Of a stretch of DNA of 64,000 bases, positions 34,227 to 43,172 are shown piece after piece. Below the pieces are notes generated by a model, which was given only the letters and a program-made list of their open reading frames with translations, was not told the DNA's origin and searched no databases. The stretch's first letter is position 1. Each line of letters begins with the position of its first letter. A program made the translations under genes and the position numbers. Source of the DNA: Streptomyces sp. NBS 14/10 (lineage in GTDB: Bacteria > Actinomycetota > Actinomycetes > Streptomycetales > Streptomycetaceae); the NCBI RefSeq assembly GCF_002224125.1, contig NZ_NCSM01000011.1, forward strand, positions 186,001 to 250,000. The letters are read 5' to 3'.

Positions 34227-34753
34227 GCCACCGTCGCCTTCTCCAGGTGGCCCGCCCAGCCCGCCGCGAGCACCAGCACCCCGTGCACACTGCCCTTGAC
34301 GAGGGTCACCGGCAGCTTCACCTGGGGCTGCTGGGCGGGGATCTCCCCGGTGAGCACATGGGTGTCCTGCTCGTCGGAGACCAGGGCGAGTACGGGGGTG
34401 GGACGGGCCACGGCGACCTTCACTATGACGGTGAGCCCGTCCTCGGTCAGCGCGATGCCCTCGGTCCACGACGCGAGGCGCACCAGCGCCGGTTTGGGTT
34501 TGCCGTCGGACGCCACCTCGACCCCGAAGTCCAACGGCGCGGTGAGGGCCGCCGGTTCATCGTCCACGGACGCCACGGCGAGGTCCCTGGCGTTCAGCGG
34601 AAGGGTCGCGATACGGCCTGTGCCCAGGGAGACGCGCAGCGGCAGCGCGCGTCCCACCAGGGCGGCCACATCGAGCGGGGCACCGGCACCGGTCAGGGCC
34701 AGCGCGCCCACGACATGGCCGGTGTCGATCGCGTACACCACGGAAAGAGCCAT
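34223..34753 (-). CDS. eCIS-associated protein of unknown function (176 aa)
   Basis: A soluble beta-rich protein starting MALSVVYAIDTGHVVGAL and ending in a short helix. No signal peptide, cysteine or catalytic motif is visible. It is coupled to the tape-measure gene by a 4-bp overlap and separated from the preceding gene by 2 bp. A small assembly or baseplate accessory role is inferred only from position. Confidence 0.7.
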   Translation of the reverse strand: MALSVVYAIDTGHVVGALALTGAGAPLDVAALVGRALPLRVSLGTGRIATLPLNARDLAVASVDDEPAALTAPLDFGVEVASDGKPKPALVRLASWTEGIALTEDGLTVIVKVAVARPTPVLALVSDEQDTHVLTGEIPAQQPQVKLPVTLVKGSVHGVLVLAAGWAGHLEKATVA

Positions 34754-34755
34754 CG

Positions 34756-35892
34756 TCAGCCACCGCCGTTCGTTGCCGCGACCGTCGCCAGGACGAGGAA
34801 GTCGACCGCCCCGGGCTGTTCGACGACCTTGGCCAGGGCCGCCAGGGGGTCGTACAGCCGCATCCGGCAGCGGACCCGCCGGTCGCCGTCCACGGTGGCC
34901 TCCACCGGGCTGTACAGGGCCGTGTCCGCCAGCGGCGGGGTGCGCGGGGTCAGCTGGACATGGATCACCACGCGGCCGTCGGCGACCTGTTCCGGGGTGA
35001 CGCCGGACGGCAGCGGCAGCAGCATCCCGTCGGTGGCCGTCCCGGAGGCCACCAGCGTGCTGCCGGCCGGCATCCGGCCGCTGAAGCTGCCCGCGATCGC
35101 CAGGTTGCCGTTGGCGGCCACGGTCATCAGCGGAGCGACCGCGCCACCACCCTGGTAGAGACCGAAGACCAGGCTCGGCTGGTCACCGCCGGACAGTACG
35201 AGCGCGGGCTTGCCCTCCTCGGCCGCCGGGGCCGTTCGCAGGGTCAGCGCGCCCGACCGGGCCACGACAGTGTCCGCGCGCACGCCCGCGAAGCGCACCG
35301 CGACCCCGCGCGCCGTGGTCTCGACGCCGCTGAAGTGGCCGTCGGTCCAGCGGATGTAGCCCAGCAGGATCAGCCAGCGGGCGGGCGGATCGGCCGGCGG
35401 ATCGCCGATCGCGGGCGGCTGCTGCTCCTCGACCAGCCGCTCGTCGCCCAGCCGCCCGAAGAGGATCTGGTACGACTCCTCCACACGGGTCTTCGTGGCG
35501 CTCCCGGAGCAGGAGACCGGCCCGGGTCGCTGGGCGGGTTCCCGGTCGGCGGCGGTGAGGAAGACCGGGTAGGGCTCGCCGGTCGGCTGGTCCGCGCCGT
35601 TGACCTCCTCGAAGTCGCTCTCGCGCAGCACGGCCGGGTCGGTGACGACCACCTCGCGGCCGGTCCCGTCGAGCGCGACCCCCGCCGCGACGCTCACCTC
35701 GACATGGCGGACACCCGTCAGCGGGTCGGTGCGGTTCTCGGTGGCCAGGCCGAGCCCTTCCACGATGCCCCACTCGTGCAGATGACGCGCGTGCCGGGCG
35801 GACTGGCCGCGGGCGTGCTCCACCGCGGCCGTCAGGTCCGCGGCGGCCAGCACCTGGCCCTCGTGGAAGGCGGGGCGCAGCGGGCCCGTCAT
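34756..35892 (-). CDS. eCIS-associated protein, paralogue C of a three-member family (378 aa)
   Basis: Its N-terminus, LRPAFHEGQVLAAADL...GIVEGLG, then VEVSVAAGVALDGTGREVVV, lines up with the proteins at 35889-37904 and 37907-39145. The shared domain covers about 90 residues; the rest differs and includes beta-rich sequence (FSGRMPAGSTLVASGTA) that could be a surface or fibre-like domain. It overlaps the upstream paralogue by 4 bp. The function is unknown; being encoded after the gpI-like baseplate gene, where tail fibres often sit, suggests an exposed baseplate attachment. Confidence 0.72.
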   Translation of the reverse strand: MTGPLRPAFHEGQVLAAADLTAAVEHARGQSARHARHLHEWGIVEGLGLATENRTDPLTGVRHVEVSVAAGVALDGTGREVVVTDPAVLRESDFEEVNGADQPTGEPYPVFLTAADREPAQRPGPVSCSGSATKTRVEESYQILFGRLGDERLVEEQQPPAIGDPPADPPARWLILLGYIRWTDGHFSGVETTARGVAVRFAGVRADTVVARSGALTLRTAPAAEEGKPALVLSGGDQPSLVFGLYQGGGAVAPLMTVAANGNLAIAGSFSGRMPAGSTLVASGTATDGMLLPLPSGVTPEQVADGRVVIHVQLTPRTPPLADTALYSPVEATVDGDRRVRCRMRLYDPLAALAKVVEQPGAVDFLVLATVAATNGGG

Positions 35893-37904
35893 GGCGTCTC
35901 ACCGGACTTCCGGGTACGGGGCGACCGGGCGCGCTTGGCCGGGGGCGCCGGGGGCTTGGCGGGCTCGTCCGCCTGGTCCGACGCCTCGGGGGCCTCAGCT
36001 GGTGCCTCGTCCGGTGCGCCTTCGAGGTCCGCGAGGCGGGGCCCGAGCCGTTCCGGCAGTTGCTCCGCCAGGTGGGTCACCTGCGTCTGCGCGCTGCTCA
36101 TCTGGGCCCGCAGCCCCTCCAGGGCGGCGGTGAGGTCGGAGACTTGCGTCCTGAGCCTGGCCAGTTCCTGCATGCTGTCGGTGACTTCGCTGGGGGTCGT
36201 ATAGACCTGTTCGTGCAGCGCCTTGGGCGGCGTCTCGCCGGGTGCGGGGGTCAGCAGCAGGGACAGCATCTCCTCCAGGTCCCCGGTGCGCGGCCAGTCG
36301 CCGAGCAGTCCTTCGGCGTACGGGCGCGCCACCGGGCCCTCCGTCGGGAGCGTCGGCTTCTGGTACGCGGGGAGGGGTTGGCAGCACACGCGCTCGGCGA
36401 GCTCGCGCAGCCGGTAGAGCTTGGGCAGCCACTCGCCGTACGCAGAGCCGCCCGGCAGCACCTGTTCCCGGGTGGCGGAGCAGACCCGTACGACATCGCA
36501 GCCGTCCAGCTCCAGATGCGCGAGCAGAACGTCGGTGTCGGCGCTGTCGCCGCAGGGCGGGTTCAGGGTGGCGCATGCGGCGTCGGTCAGGAACCGGCGC
36601 ACCGCGGTGCCCAGTGCCGCGGCCGCCTCCGCGAGCTGCTGCACCTCGGCGACGGTCGCCTTCTCGGTGCTGTCCGGCGGCGGGGGCGGCAGCAGCGGCG
36701 GTACATCACAGCCGGCGGCGACCTCCGTGCGCAGCGCGCAGTCGGCGAGGTCGGCGGCCTGGTCGAGCCGGCCGAGCAGCCACTCCCGGATCAGGCCGAT
36801 GTCCGCGCGGAACTCCACCCGCAGCGCGTGGCCGAGCGGTGTGCCCTGGGCCAGCATGCGCACTTCCAGCGGGGCATCCGGGTCGCCGCCTTCCGGTACG
36901 ACGCGGGCCGCGGTCTCGGTGACGGCGGCGCGGGCGATGGTGCGGCGCAGCGGGTCCGGCCACACCGCTTCCAGGTCGGCGCCCCTGAGCCGTTCGCACG
37001 CGGTGCCCAGGACGCCGCGGGCCTCCCGGACGGTGGCGAGGTCCGGGTAGTCCCGCCCCAGCTGCTCCCGCCCGGCTTGGTCGTAGGTGTCGAACCGGGC
37101 GACGGCGGCGGCCAGTGCGCGTACGTGCTCGGTCATCTCACGGGCCGTCGGCGGGGGCGGCGGCCCCTCTCCGCCCGCGTTCGCGCGCAGCCATGCGAAG
37201 GCGGCGGCGTACCGCCGCGCGTCGGCGGCGTCGAAGCGGAAGGTACGGCCGGTGCCGAGCGAGGCGACGAGGAGGGCGTCGACGTACATGCCGAGCCGCC
37301 GGTCGCGGATGCGGGCCCGGTCGGCCCGCGCGAGGTCGCCGATGCTCGCCAGGAGCCGGGTGCCGGGGTTGTGGCGGTGGTCCTCGACATCGTCGGGCCC
37401 GACGACGAAGCGGAACCCCTCCTGGATCCTGGAGGGCACGCATCCCGGCGAGGGGCAGGGCTCCTCCGTCGCGTACGGGGCCACCGGCTCGACGGGAGAC
37501 TCCTGGTAGCGCACGTACAGCCCGTAACGCCGCCCCCCTTCGTCGTCGCAGTCCTCCCCGCAGTCCACGCCGAGCGCGCTGATGCGCCGCTCCCGCACCA
37601 GCGCCCGTACGTCGACCCGTTCGGTGCAGGGCACCACGATGTCGTTTCCGGCGCAGTCCAGCGCGTGTCCGGGGTGGACCGCCACCGTTCCGCCGCCGCA
37701 CGGGTCGCAGCTGACGGTGAGGCCGCAGATGACTCCCGGCCCGTACAGGGACCGGTTGTGCAGTCGGTTCTTCGCCGTCGTGTACTCGACCAGCAGGCTG
37801 AGGTCGTCCTCGGTCAGCAGTTGTCCTGCGAAGAAGCGAGGACGTACGAAGGCGGAGGTCGAGGTGGCGTCGCCACCGCAGCCGCATCCGCAGTCTGTTC
37901 GCAT
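35889..37904 (-). CDS. eCIS-associated Cys-rich protein, paralogue B (671 aa)
   Basis: Starts with a cysteine cluster (MRTDCGCGCGG) and then the shared domain: VRPRFFAGQLLTEDDL...GPGVICGLTVSC and VAVHPGHALDCAGNDIVVP. A long helical middle follows, with more paired cysteines (CGEDCDDE, ADCALRTEVAAGCD, CCQPLPAY), a likely coiled coil (ELARLRTQVSDLTAALEGLR) and an acidic/Pro-rich tail. AAGGAG precedes ATG 37904. The cysteines suggest disulfides or metal binding in an extracellular particle. No known enzyme motif. Confidence 0.72.
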   Translation of the reverse strand: MRTDCGCGCGGDATSTSAFVRPRFFAGQLLTEDDLSLLVEYTTAKNRLHNRSLYGPGVICGLTVSCDPCGGGTVAVHPGHALDCAGNDIVVPCTERVDVRALVRERRISALGVDCGEDCDDEGGRRYGLYVRYQESPVEPVAPYATEEPCPSPGCVPSRIQEGFRFVVGPDDVEDHRHNPGTRLLASIGDLARADRARIRDRRLGMYVDALLVASLGTGRTFRFDAADARRYAAAFAWLRANAGGEGPPPPPTAREMTEHVRALAAAVARFDTYDQAGREQLGRDYPDLATVREARGVLGTACERLRGADLEAVWPDPLRRTIARAAVTETAARVVPEGGDPDAPLEVRMLAQGTPLGHALRVEFRADIGLIREWLLGRLDQAADLADCALRTEVAAGCDVPPLLPPPPPDSTEKATVAEVQQLAEAAAALGTAVRRFLTDAACATLNPPCGDSADTDVLLAHLELDGCDVVRVCSATREQVLPGGSAYGEWLPKLYRLRELAERVCCQPLPAYQKPTLPTEGPVARPYAEGLLGDWPRTGDLEEMLSLLLTPAPGETPPKALHEQVYTTPSEVTDSMQELARLRTQVSDLTAALEGLRAQMSSAQTQVTHLAEQLPERLGPRLADLEGAPDEAPAEAPEASDQADEPAKPPAPPAKRARSPRTRKSGETP

Positions 37905-37906
37905 GA

Positions 37907-39145
37907 TCAGCGCTCCTTCACAAAGAACCAGCTCTCGAACACGTCCCCGCCCGCCCCGGTGCCTGATGTCCAGGGACCGATGCCCGAGGGCGGGAGGTGG
38001 CAGCCGCCGTGCGCCGCCGCCGGGGTGGCCTCGGCGTCGATGGTCGGTACGCGTCCGCCGACATGGGTGCCGTCGACCGGGCGGCAGCAGCGGTCGAGGA
38101 TGAACGCGGCACGGACGGTGATCATTAAGCGGTCGCCGTCCTGCAGCGTCTCGCGCGTGGTCTGGCGATAGCGGAAGCCCTGAGTGAACTCGCCGCAGTC
38201 GTCGGATTCGGCGTCCGGTTCGGCGAACGCGCCGCCCATGTACCAGGTGGAGGCGTTGCGGCCGCTGCCGCCCTCGATCACCTGGAGCTCCACCACACCG
38301 GGCCGCAGCGTGTCGGACCGCACGTCGGCGGAGAACCGCACGACGAGCCCGCCGTCCTCGTCCTGGGTGCCGAGGAGGGCCTTGGCCTCGTCGATGGTGT
38401 AGGTGTGTCCGTGGATCCAGTTGATACCGGTGATCACCGTGGGCAGGTGGCGGCCGAACGGACGGCGTACGTTCATATGGATCTGGTCGCGGCGCACCGG
38501 CTCGTACCAGTCCACGCAGTCGATCCTGGCCAGCCACAGCACCTTGTGCTCGCACGGCGAGCAGCAGGTGTCACAGCGCTCGTCCACCGGTGGCTCGCAG
38601 CCGGTGACCCGTACCTTGTGGCACTCCTCCGTCCAGCCGAACTCGCAGTCGGAGGTGTCCGCGCAGCCGTCGTTGTAGACGGCGCGGGTGGGCTCGACGG
38701 GCCGCTCGGCGTACTCGACGCCGATCCAGACGGTGTCGGTGTCCCGTTCGTCGGGGGGCAGCGCCTTCCACAGGTCGATCACGCAGCCGCCCCGCACCAC
38801 GACCTCATCGCCGTCGCAGTCCACGGCGAGACCGGGCGTGATCGCCACCTTGGCCCTGCGCCGGGTGCGCTCCGGCTGGGCACCGTCCTCTGCCACGCTC
38901 TCCTCGGGCGGCGCGGTGGTGTCCGGCGGGCAGTCGTCCTCGTCCCGCGGCGCCGGTTCCACATGCAGACCGCACACCACGCCATAGCCGAGCAGACAGC
39001 GCATCCGCAGTCTCAACTTCTCGCGGTGGTACTCCTGTTCGCGCTGGAAGTCCCGGGCGCCCAGCATCTGGCCGTGGAAGTACCGCAGCCGGCGCAGCGG
39101 TGGCGCGTCGAACTCTTCGGTCCTCGATGTCTCTGTCTCCGTCAT
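37907..39145 (-). CDS. eCIS-associated Cys-rich protein, paralogue A (412 aa)
   Basis: Shared N-terminal domain: LRRLRYFHGQMLGARDFQ...GYGVVCGLHVEP, then after an acidic insert VAITPGLAVDCDGDEVVV. The middle has clustered cysteines (CADTSDCEF, CDTCCSPCEH), consistent with metal or disulfide crosslinks, and a beta-rich C-terminal half (TWYMGGAFAEPD). The leucine codon at 38126-38128 is TTA, one of only three seen in this window, so its translation should depend on bldA tRNA. It lies 2 bp before paralogue B. Confidence 0.72.
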   Translation of the reverse strand: MTETETSRTEEFDAPPLRRLRYFHGQMLGARDFQREQEYHREKLRLRMRCLLGYGVVCGLHVEPAPRDEDDCPPDTTAPPEESVAEDGAQPERTRRRAKVAITPGLAVDCDGDEVVVRGGCVIDLWKALPPDERDTDTVWIGVEYAERPVEPTRAVYNDGCADTSDCEFGWTEECHKVRVTGCEPPVDERCDTCCSPCEHKVLWLARIDCVDWYEPVRRDQIHMNVRRPFGRHLPTVITGINWIHGHTYTIDEAKALLGTQDEDGGLVVRFSADVRSDTLRPGVVELQVIEGGSGRNASTWYMGGAFAEPDAESDDCGEFTQGFRYRQTTRETLQDGDRLMITVRAAFILDRCCRPVDGTHVGGRVPTIDAEATPAAAHGGCHLPPSGIGPWTSGTGAGGDVFESWFFVKER

Positions 39146-39156
39146 CGCCCGTCCTC

Positions 39157-41124
39157 TCACGACACTCGCGTATGCACACCGACGGCGGAGACCACTCCGA
39201 CGCCCACCCCTCGCCGCAACCCCCTCGGCCCCGGCCTGAGCACCCCGTCGCGGTTCAGCCGCACGGGCCGCGCGCCGCCCAGTACGGGCGCGGGCAGTGG
39301 GACGAACGCGGTGTCCACGCCGACCGTGGACCGCGAACCGACCACGAACCCCGCGCCACCGGTCCGCACCGACCCCACCGTGTGCGCGGGCGCCTGCCGC
39401 TCCACCAGCCGCAGCAGCGCCGTCCGGTCCGCCGAGCCGGCGGGCAGAAGCACCCGGAACCGGTGTGCGTGCGCGGTGTACGGATCGCTGTCCGGCGCGC
39501 CGAACGCGCGCAGCGGCGCCGCGCCCAGCGCCGAGCCGCCGACCCGGAACCGGCTCGCCGACCGGCCGAACAGCCGCACCGCGCCGAGCCCTTCTCCTGC
39601 TCCAGAGCCCCCGACGGCTTTGTGCAGCTGCGCCCAGCGGCGGTCGGCCGCCAGTTCGTCGATGACCGGGGCCACCCCGAACACGATCCGTACCGCCTCC
39701 CGCAGCGCCCACGGCGTGCCCCGGCGCCGGTACAGCTCGGGGGCCGCGGCCAGCAGCGCGCGCCGGGTGGCGGCGTCCCAGCCCGCCTCGTACGACAGGC
39801 CGAGCAGCCCGGCCAGCCACGGCAGCACCCGGTCCGGGACGCCCGCCGGGTCCAGGAGCGCCGGATACCGCTCGATCACCCGGTCGAGCTGCGCGAGCGT
39901 CGCGTCGAACAGCGACAGGAAGCGCTCGGTGAAGTCGTCGGCCGCGGGGTCCTGACGGAAGGCGGGCGGCAGCAGATCGGCGCTGGTGGCCCGGGGGAAG
40001 TCCAGCCGGATCCGGCGGACGGCCGGGGTCGCACCGCCGTCGCCCGACAGCCGCAGCCGCAGCCGCAGAAAGCGGCCGGGCGGCTGGTCGACGAGGAAGT
40101 CCGTGGCGCCCGGAGCCGACACCTGCCAGTCGCTGTCCTCGTACCGGCCGTCCTCGCTCACCACGATCCCGACGGCGACCGCCGTCCCGGCGGGCACATC
40201 GGCGTCCACGCGTACGCGGTGCCAGCGGCACCGCGAAATGCCGCTGTCGATCAGGGTGGTGACATACGACCCGCTGGTCACATACGCGTCGGTGGCCGGT
40301 GGCGCGGCGTCCCGGGCCTGGCCCTGCCAGGTGAAGCAGGTGGTCTGGGGGCCGTCGGGGCCCTTCTCGCTCAGGCAGAACCCGTCCTCGCCGGCCGAGG
40401 TGAGGGTGGACGGTGGCAGGGCCGCGGCCAGTTCGTCCACCGTGACGGGTCGGAACGGGCCGCGGCGGGTGCCCCGGTGGATCCTGAGCCGTCCGCCGTC
40501 GTCGGTGAGCAGCCACACGGTCCGCTCCGGTCCGGTTCGCAGGCCGATGACCTCGCCCCGCGCGCCGGTACGGAGCACACCGCGGAAGCCGCCCGCCGCG
40601 TCGTACCGCCGCAGGTTCGTACTGCCCTGACAGGCCACCAGAACCTCGTCGTCAGGGCCCAGGACGGCCCACCGCGGCCGCTCGGCCCGGATCACACCGG
40701 CGAGTTGTGCGCCCTCGCGGCGCCACACCAGGACCCGGTCGGACTCCACCACGGCCAGTCGGTGGCCGCGGGCGGCGACGGAGACCGGCTCGCGCAGCGG
40801 GGCGGGGTCGCAGCCGGGCGGCCAGACGGGCGTGAAGGCGCCGCTGCAGACATCGCGGCGCAGCAGCCGCCGCTCGCCGGGGACGAGCAGGTACCAGGCG
40901 CACGGCCCGCACCCCGGCGCGAGCCGTGGGTCGGGGAACCACGGCAACAGGCTTCCCCTGGTGGGTCCTTCCGGCGCGTCGCCGCGGTAGGCGAGCCGGA
41001 GGCCGGCCGGGTCGTCGAAGCCGACGATGCCGATGGTGCCGTCAGCACCCGGCTCGGTCGACTCGTCCCACCCGACGTACGCGTCGAGGAGACGGAAGGT
41101 CGCGGGGTGCGGTGCACAGGTCAT
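39157..41124 (-). CDS. Baseplate protein, P2 gpI-like with propeller-like N-terminus
   Basis: A 655-residue protein. The C-terminal third has the gpI/tail-protein-I layout (FLSLFDATLAQLDRVIERYPALLDPAGVPDRVLPWLAGLLGL, then YRRRGTPWALREAVRIVFG). The N-terminal ~350 residues are repeated beta units (LAVVESDRVLVWRREG, WAVLGPDDEVLVACQG) suggesting a beta-propeller, as in eCIS Afp12-like wedge proteins. It overlaps the upstream gpJ-like gene by 4 bp and is followed by the three paralogues. Confidence 0.8.
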   Translation of the reverse strand: MTCAPHPATFRLLDAYVGWDESTEPGADGTIGIVGFDDPAGLRLAYRGDAPEGPTRGSLLPWFPDPRLAPGCGPCAWYLLVPGERRLLRRDVCSGAFTPVWPPGCDPAPLREPVSVAARGHRLAVVESDRVLVWRREGAQLAGVIRAERPRWAVLGPDDEVLVACQGSTNLRRYDAAGGFRGVLRTGARGEVIGLRTGPERTVWLLTDDGGRLRIHRGTRRGPFRPVTVDELAAALPPSTLTSAGEDGFCLSEKGPDGPQTTCFTWQGQARDAAPPATDAYVTSGSYVTTLIDSGISRCRWHRVRVDADVPAGTAVAVGIVVSEDGRYEDSDWQVSAPGATDFLVDQPPGRFLRLRLRLSGDGGATPAVRRIRLDFPRATSADLLPPAFRQDPAADDFTERFLSLFDATLAQLDRVIERYPALLDPAGVPDRVLPWLAGLLGLSYEAGWDAATRRALLAAAPELYRRRGTPWALREAVRIVFGVAPVIDELAADRRWAQLHKAVGGSGAGEGLGAVRLFGRSASRFRVGGSALGAAPLRAFGAPDSDPYTAHAHRFRVLLPAGSADRTALLRLVERQAPAHTVGSVRTGGAGFVVGSRSTVGVDTAFVPLPAPVLGGARPVRLNRDGVLRPGPRGLRRGVGVGVVSAVGVHTRVS

Positions 41125-43172
41125 GACGGGTCACCTACCGGGATCAGCAGCGGGCGCTCCGGCCAGACGAGGGTGTGGGGCGGGAGGGCGTGGTCGGTGC
41201 AGGGCGGCCGGCGCACTCCATCGACGGTGAGCGAGAGCCGGGTGACGGCCAGCACCCCGTCGACCGCCAGGAGCCGCCGGACCAGAGCCGTGTGCCGCAG
41301 CGCGCCGCCGAACGGCCAGCCCGCGCCGTCCTCCCCGCCGTGCAGCGGATCCAGATAGGTGCGCACCGCGTCGCCCGCCCGGGCCAGGACCGCGGCCCGG
41401 TCGAGGTCCGGGTCGAGCGTGACCCAGGACTCCACCGCGACGCGGTGGTACGGAGCGGGGGCGGCGACCACCGTGACCCCGGCGGGGGCGGCTTCGCGCG
41501 ACAGGAAGTCGGCGACGGCCCGCAGGGTGGCGGCGGTGGGGACCGGCGGTTCGCCGGGGTCGTCGCCCGACGACACCGCGGGCACGACGAGGACTCCCAC
41601 GACGCCGGGGATCGGCGCCCCGGCGAAGTCCGGGTGCAGGCCCGGCACGCCCCGGGCGCGGGCCACCGAAGCGCCGGGCGCCCGGGTGGCGAGCAGGCCG
41701 TAGTCGGCCGGGGCCACGGCCCGGCCGCGGGCCCGCAGTTCGCCGACGCCGCGGCGCATCGCCTCGGCGTCGGGCTCGGCGTCCGTTCCGCCGGAGGCCG
41801 GGAAGGGGTTGCCGACGCCGGTGACGTACGGCAGCGCGGTCACCACCGCGCCCACCGCACCCGCCCGTACGGCGCCGGCGCTGCCGCCGCCCACGCGATA
41901 GCGCACGGCGCGGACGTTACGGAAGCCCGGGGGGACGGCCGCGCCGTTGACACCGTCCCCGAAGGTCACCTCGCCGCTGTCGTAGTCCACCGTGAACACC
42001 CGGTCGTCGGCGCCGTACCCGGCCAGGCTCTCCACCTCACGCCAGCGGGACGAGGTGCCTGCCGAGGTGCCGAACACGTCGCCGCCCGTGTCGTCGTCTA
42101 CCTCGATGACCACCGATCCGGCGAGGATGGGCACCTGGCTGAGTTTCATACGGCGCCGCCCGCTCGCCGCCGGGTCCTGGACGGGCTGCAGCGGCTCGTC
42201 CCGGATGGTGCGGGCGGCGGTGGCGGCGACCACGTTCAGCCGCAGTCCGGACAGCACCGGCCCCGGTCCGGCGAACGCGCCGTGCGCGATCCGCACGCGC
42301 AGCCAGCGCAGCCGGGGCCGGGTGCCGGACGGGGTGCCCGGCTCCCAGGAGCGCGGCACCCTCAGCTCGACGGTCCCGCCGGCGCTGAGCCCGGCCGTGG
42401 AGTCCCGGATCAGCTCGGCGGGTACGAGCCGGGTGCCGTCCAGCACGTCCCAGCGCAGCAGCGGCGCGGGCGGCAGCGGGAGGGGCAGTGCGCCGCCCGA
42501 GGCCGTGGGCGCGGGGGGAGCGGCCACGACCACGATCCCCAGCGACAGCCGCGGGTAGGGGCCGGCCGGCCCGGCGAGCCCGATCCACAGCCCGTTGCCG
42601 GGCTCCGGGTCCCGGCCGAAGGGCGCGAAGGGACGGCTGGGCCCGGACGGGCCAAGCGGCAGCGGCTCCAGCGTTCCGGCCTCCTGTACGGCGAGGTCGC
42701 CGAGGGTGGCCGGGGTGGCGTACAGGTCCTGGTCCGTCTCGTAGACGACCTGCCCCGCCGGGGTCGACGCCGCGCTCTGGAACCCGGCCGGGACGAGCAC
42801 GGAGGAGCCGTCCGGCGGGTTGACGGTGAACTCCAGGAGCGCTGCCGCCGCCCCGGCCGGGCGGCGTCGCACGCCCGCGATCGCCAGGTGTTCGGCCAGC
42901 GCCTTCTCCGGCAGCCGGTTGACGCGGCCGAGCACGGGTTCGGCCTGGGTGCCGAAGAGGCGGACGAGCGCGACGCCGGCGTCCTGGCGGTCGGGGTCGG
43001 TCCAGTCCGGGGTGTAGCCCGCGATCCGGCCGCGTACCTCGGCGCGGACCGCCTCACGGGTGGCGTCGACCAGTTCGGGCCCGCCTCCGGTCGGTCCGGG
43101 GCCGGGCACGATCCGCCCGTCGGCTCTCTCCTGTTCCCGGGCGTCCCGCTCCCACCACACGTCGCCGGTCAT
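41121..43172 (-). CDS. Baseplate assembly protein, gpJ-like (second copy)
   Basis: A 683-residue wedge protein. It begins MTGDVWWERDAREQER, includes TPDWTDPDRQDAGVALVRLFGTQAEPVLGRVNRLPEKALAEHL, a motif of eCIS gpJ proteins, and a C-terminal gpJ domain with the FGDGVNGA and DPLHGGEDGAGWPFGGALR signatures. In the particle gpJ proteins tie the baseplate wedges to the sheath. ATG 43172 overlaps the preceding gpJ-like stop by 4 bp. Related to, but not a copy of, the next gene. Confidence 0.85.
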   Translation of the reverse strand: MTGDVWWERDAREQERADGRIVPGPGPTGGGPELVDATREAVRAEVRGRIAGYTPDWTDPDRQDAGVALVRLFGTQAEPVLGRVNRLPEKALAEHLAIAGVRRRPAGAAAALLEFTVNPPDGSSVLVPAGFQSAASTPAGQVVYETDQDLYATPATLGDLAVQEAGTLEPLPLGPSGPSRPFAPFGRDPEPGNGLWIGLAGPAGPYPRLSLGIVVVAAPPAPTASGGALPLPLPPAPLLRWDVLDGTRLVPAELIRDSTAGLSAGGTVELRVPRSWEPGTPSGTRPRLRWLRVRIAHGAFAGPGPVLSGLRLNVVAATAARTIRDEPLQPVQDPAASGRRRMKLSQVPILAGSVVIEVDDDTGGDVFGTSAGTSSRWREVESLAGYGADDRVFTVDYDSGEVTFGDGVNGAAVPPGFRNVRAVRYRVGGGSAGAVRAGAVGAVVTALPYVTGVGNPFPASGGTDAEPDAEAMRRGVGELRARGRAVAPADYGLLATRAPGASVARARGVPGLHPDFAGAPIPGVVGVLVVPAVSSGDDPGEPPVPTAATLRAVADFLSREAAPAGVTVVAAPAPYHRVAVESWVTLDPDLDRAAVLARAGDAVRTYLDPLHGGEDGAGWPFGGALRHTALVRRLLAVDGVLAVTRLSLTVDGVRRPPCTDHALPPHTLVWPERPLLIPVGDPS

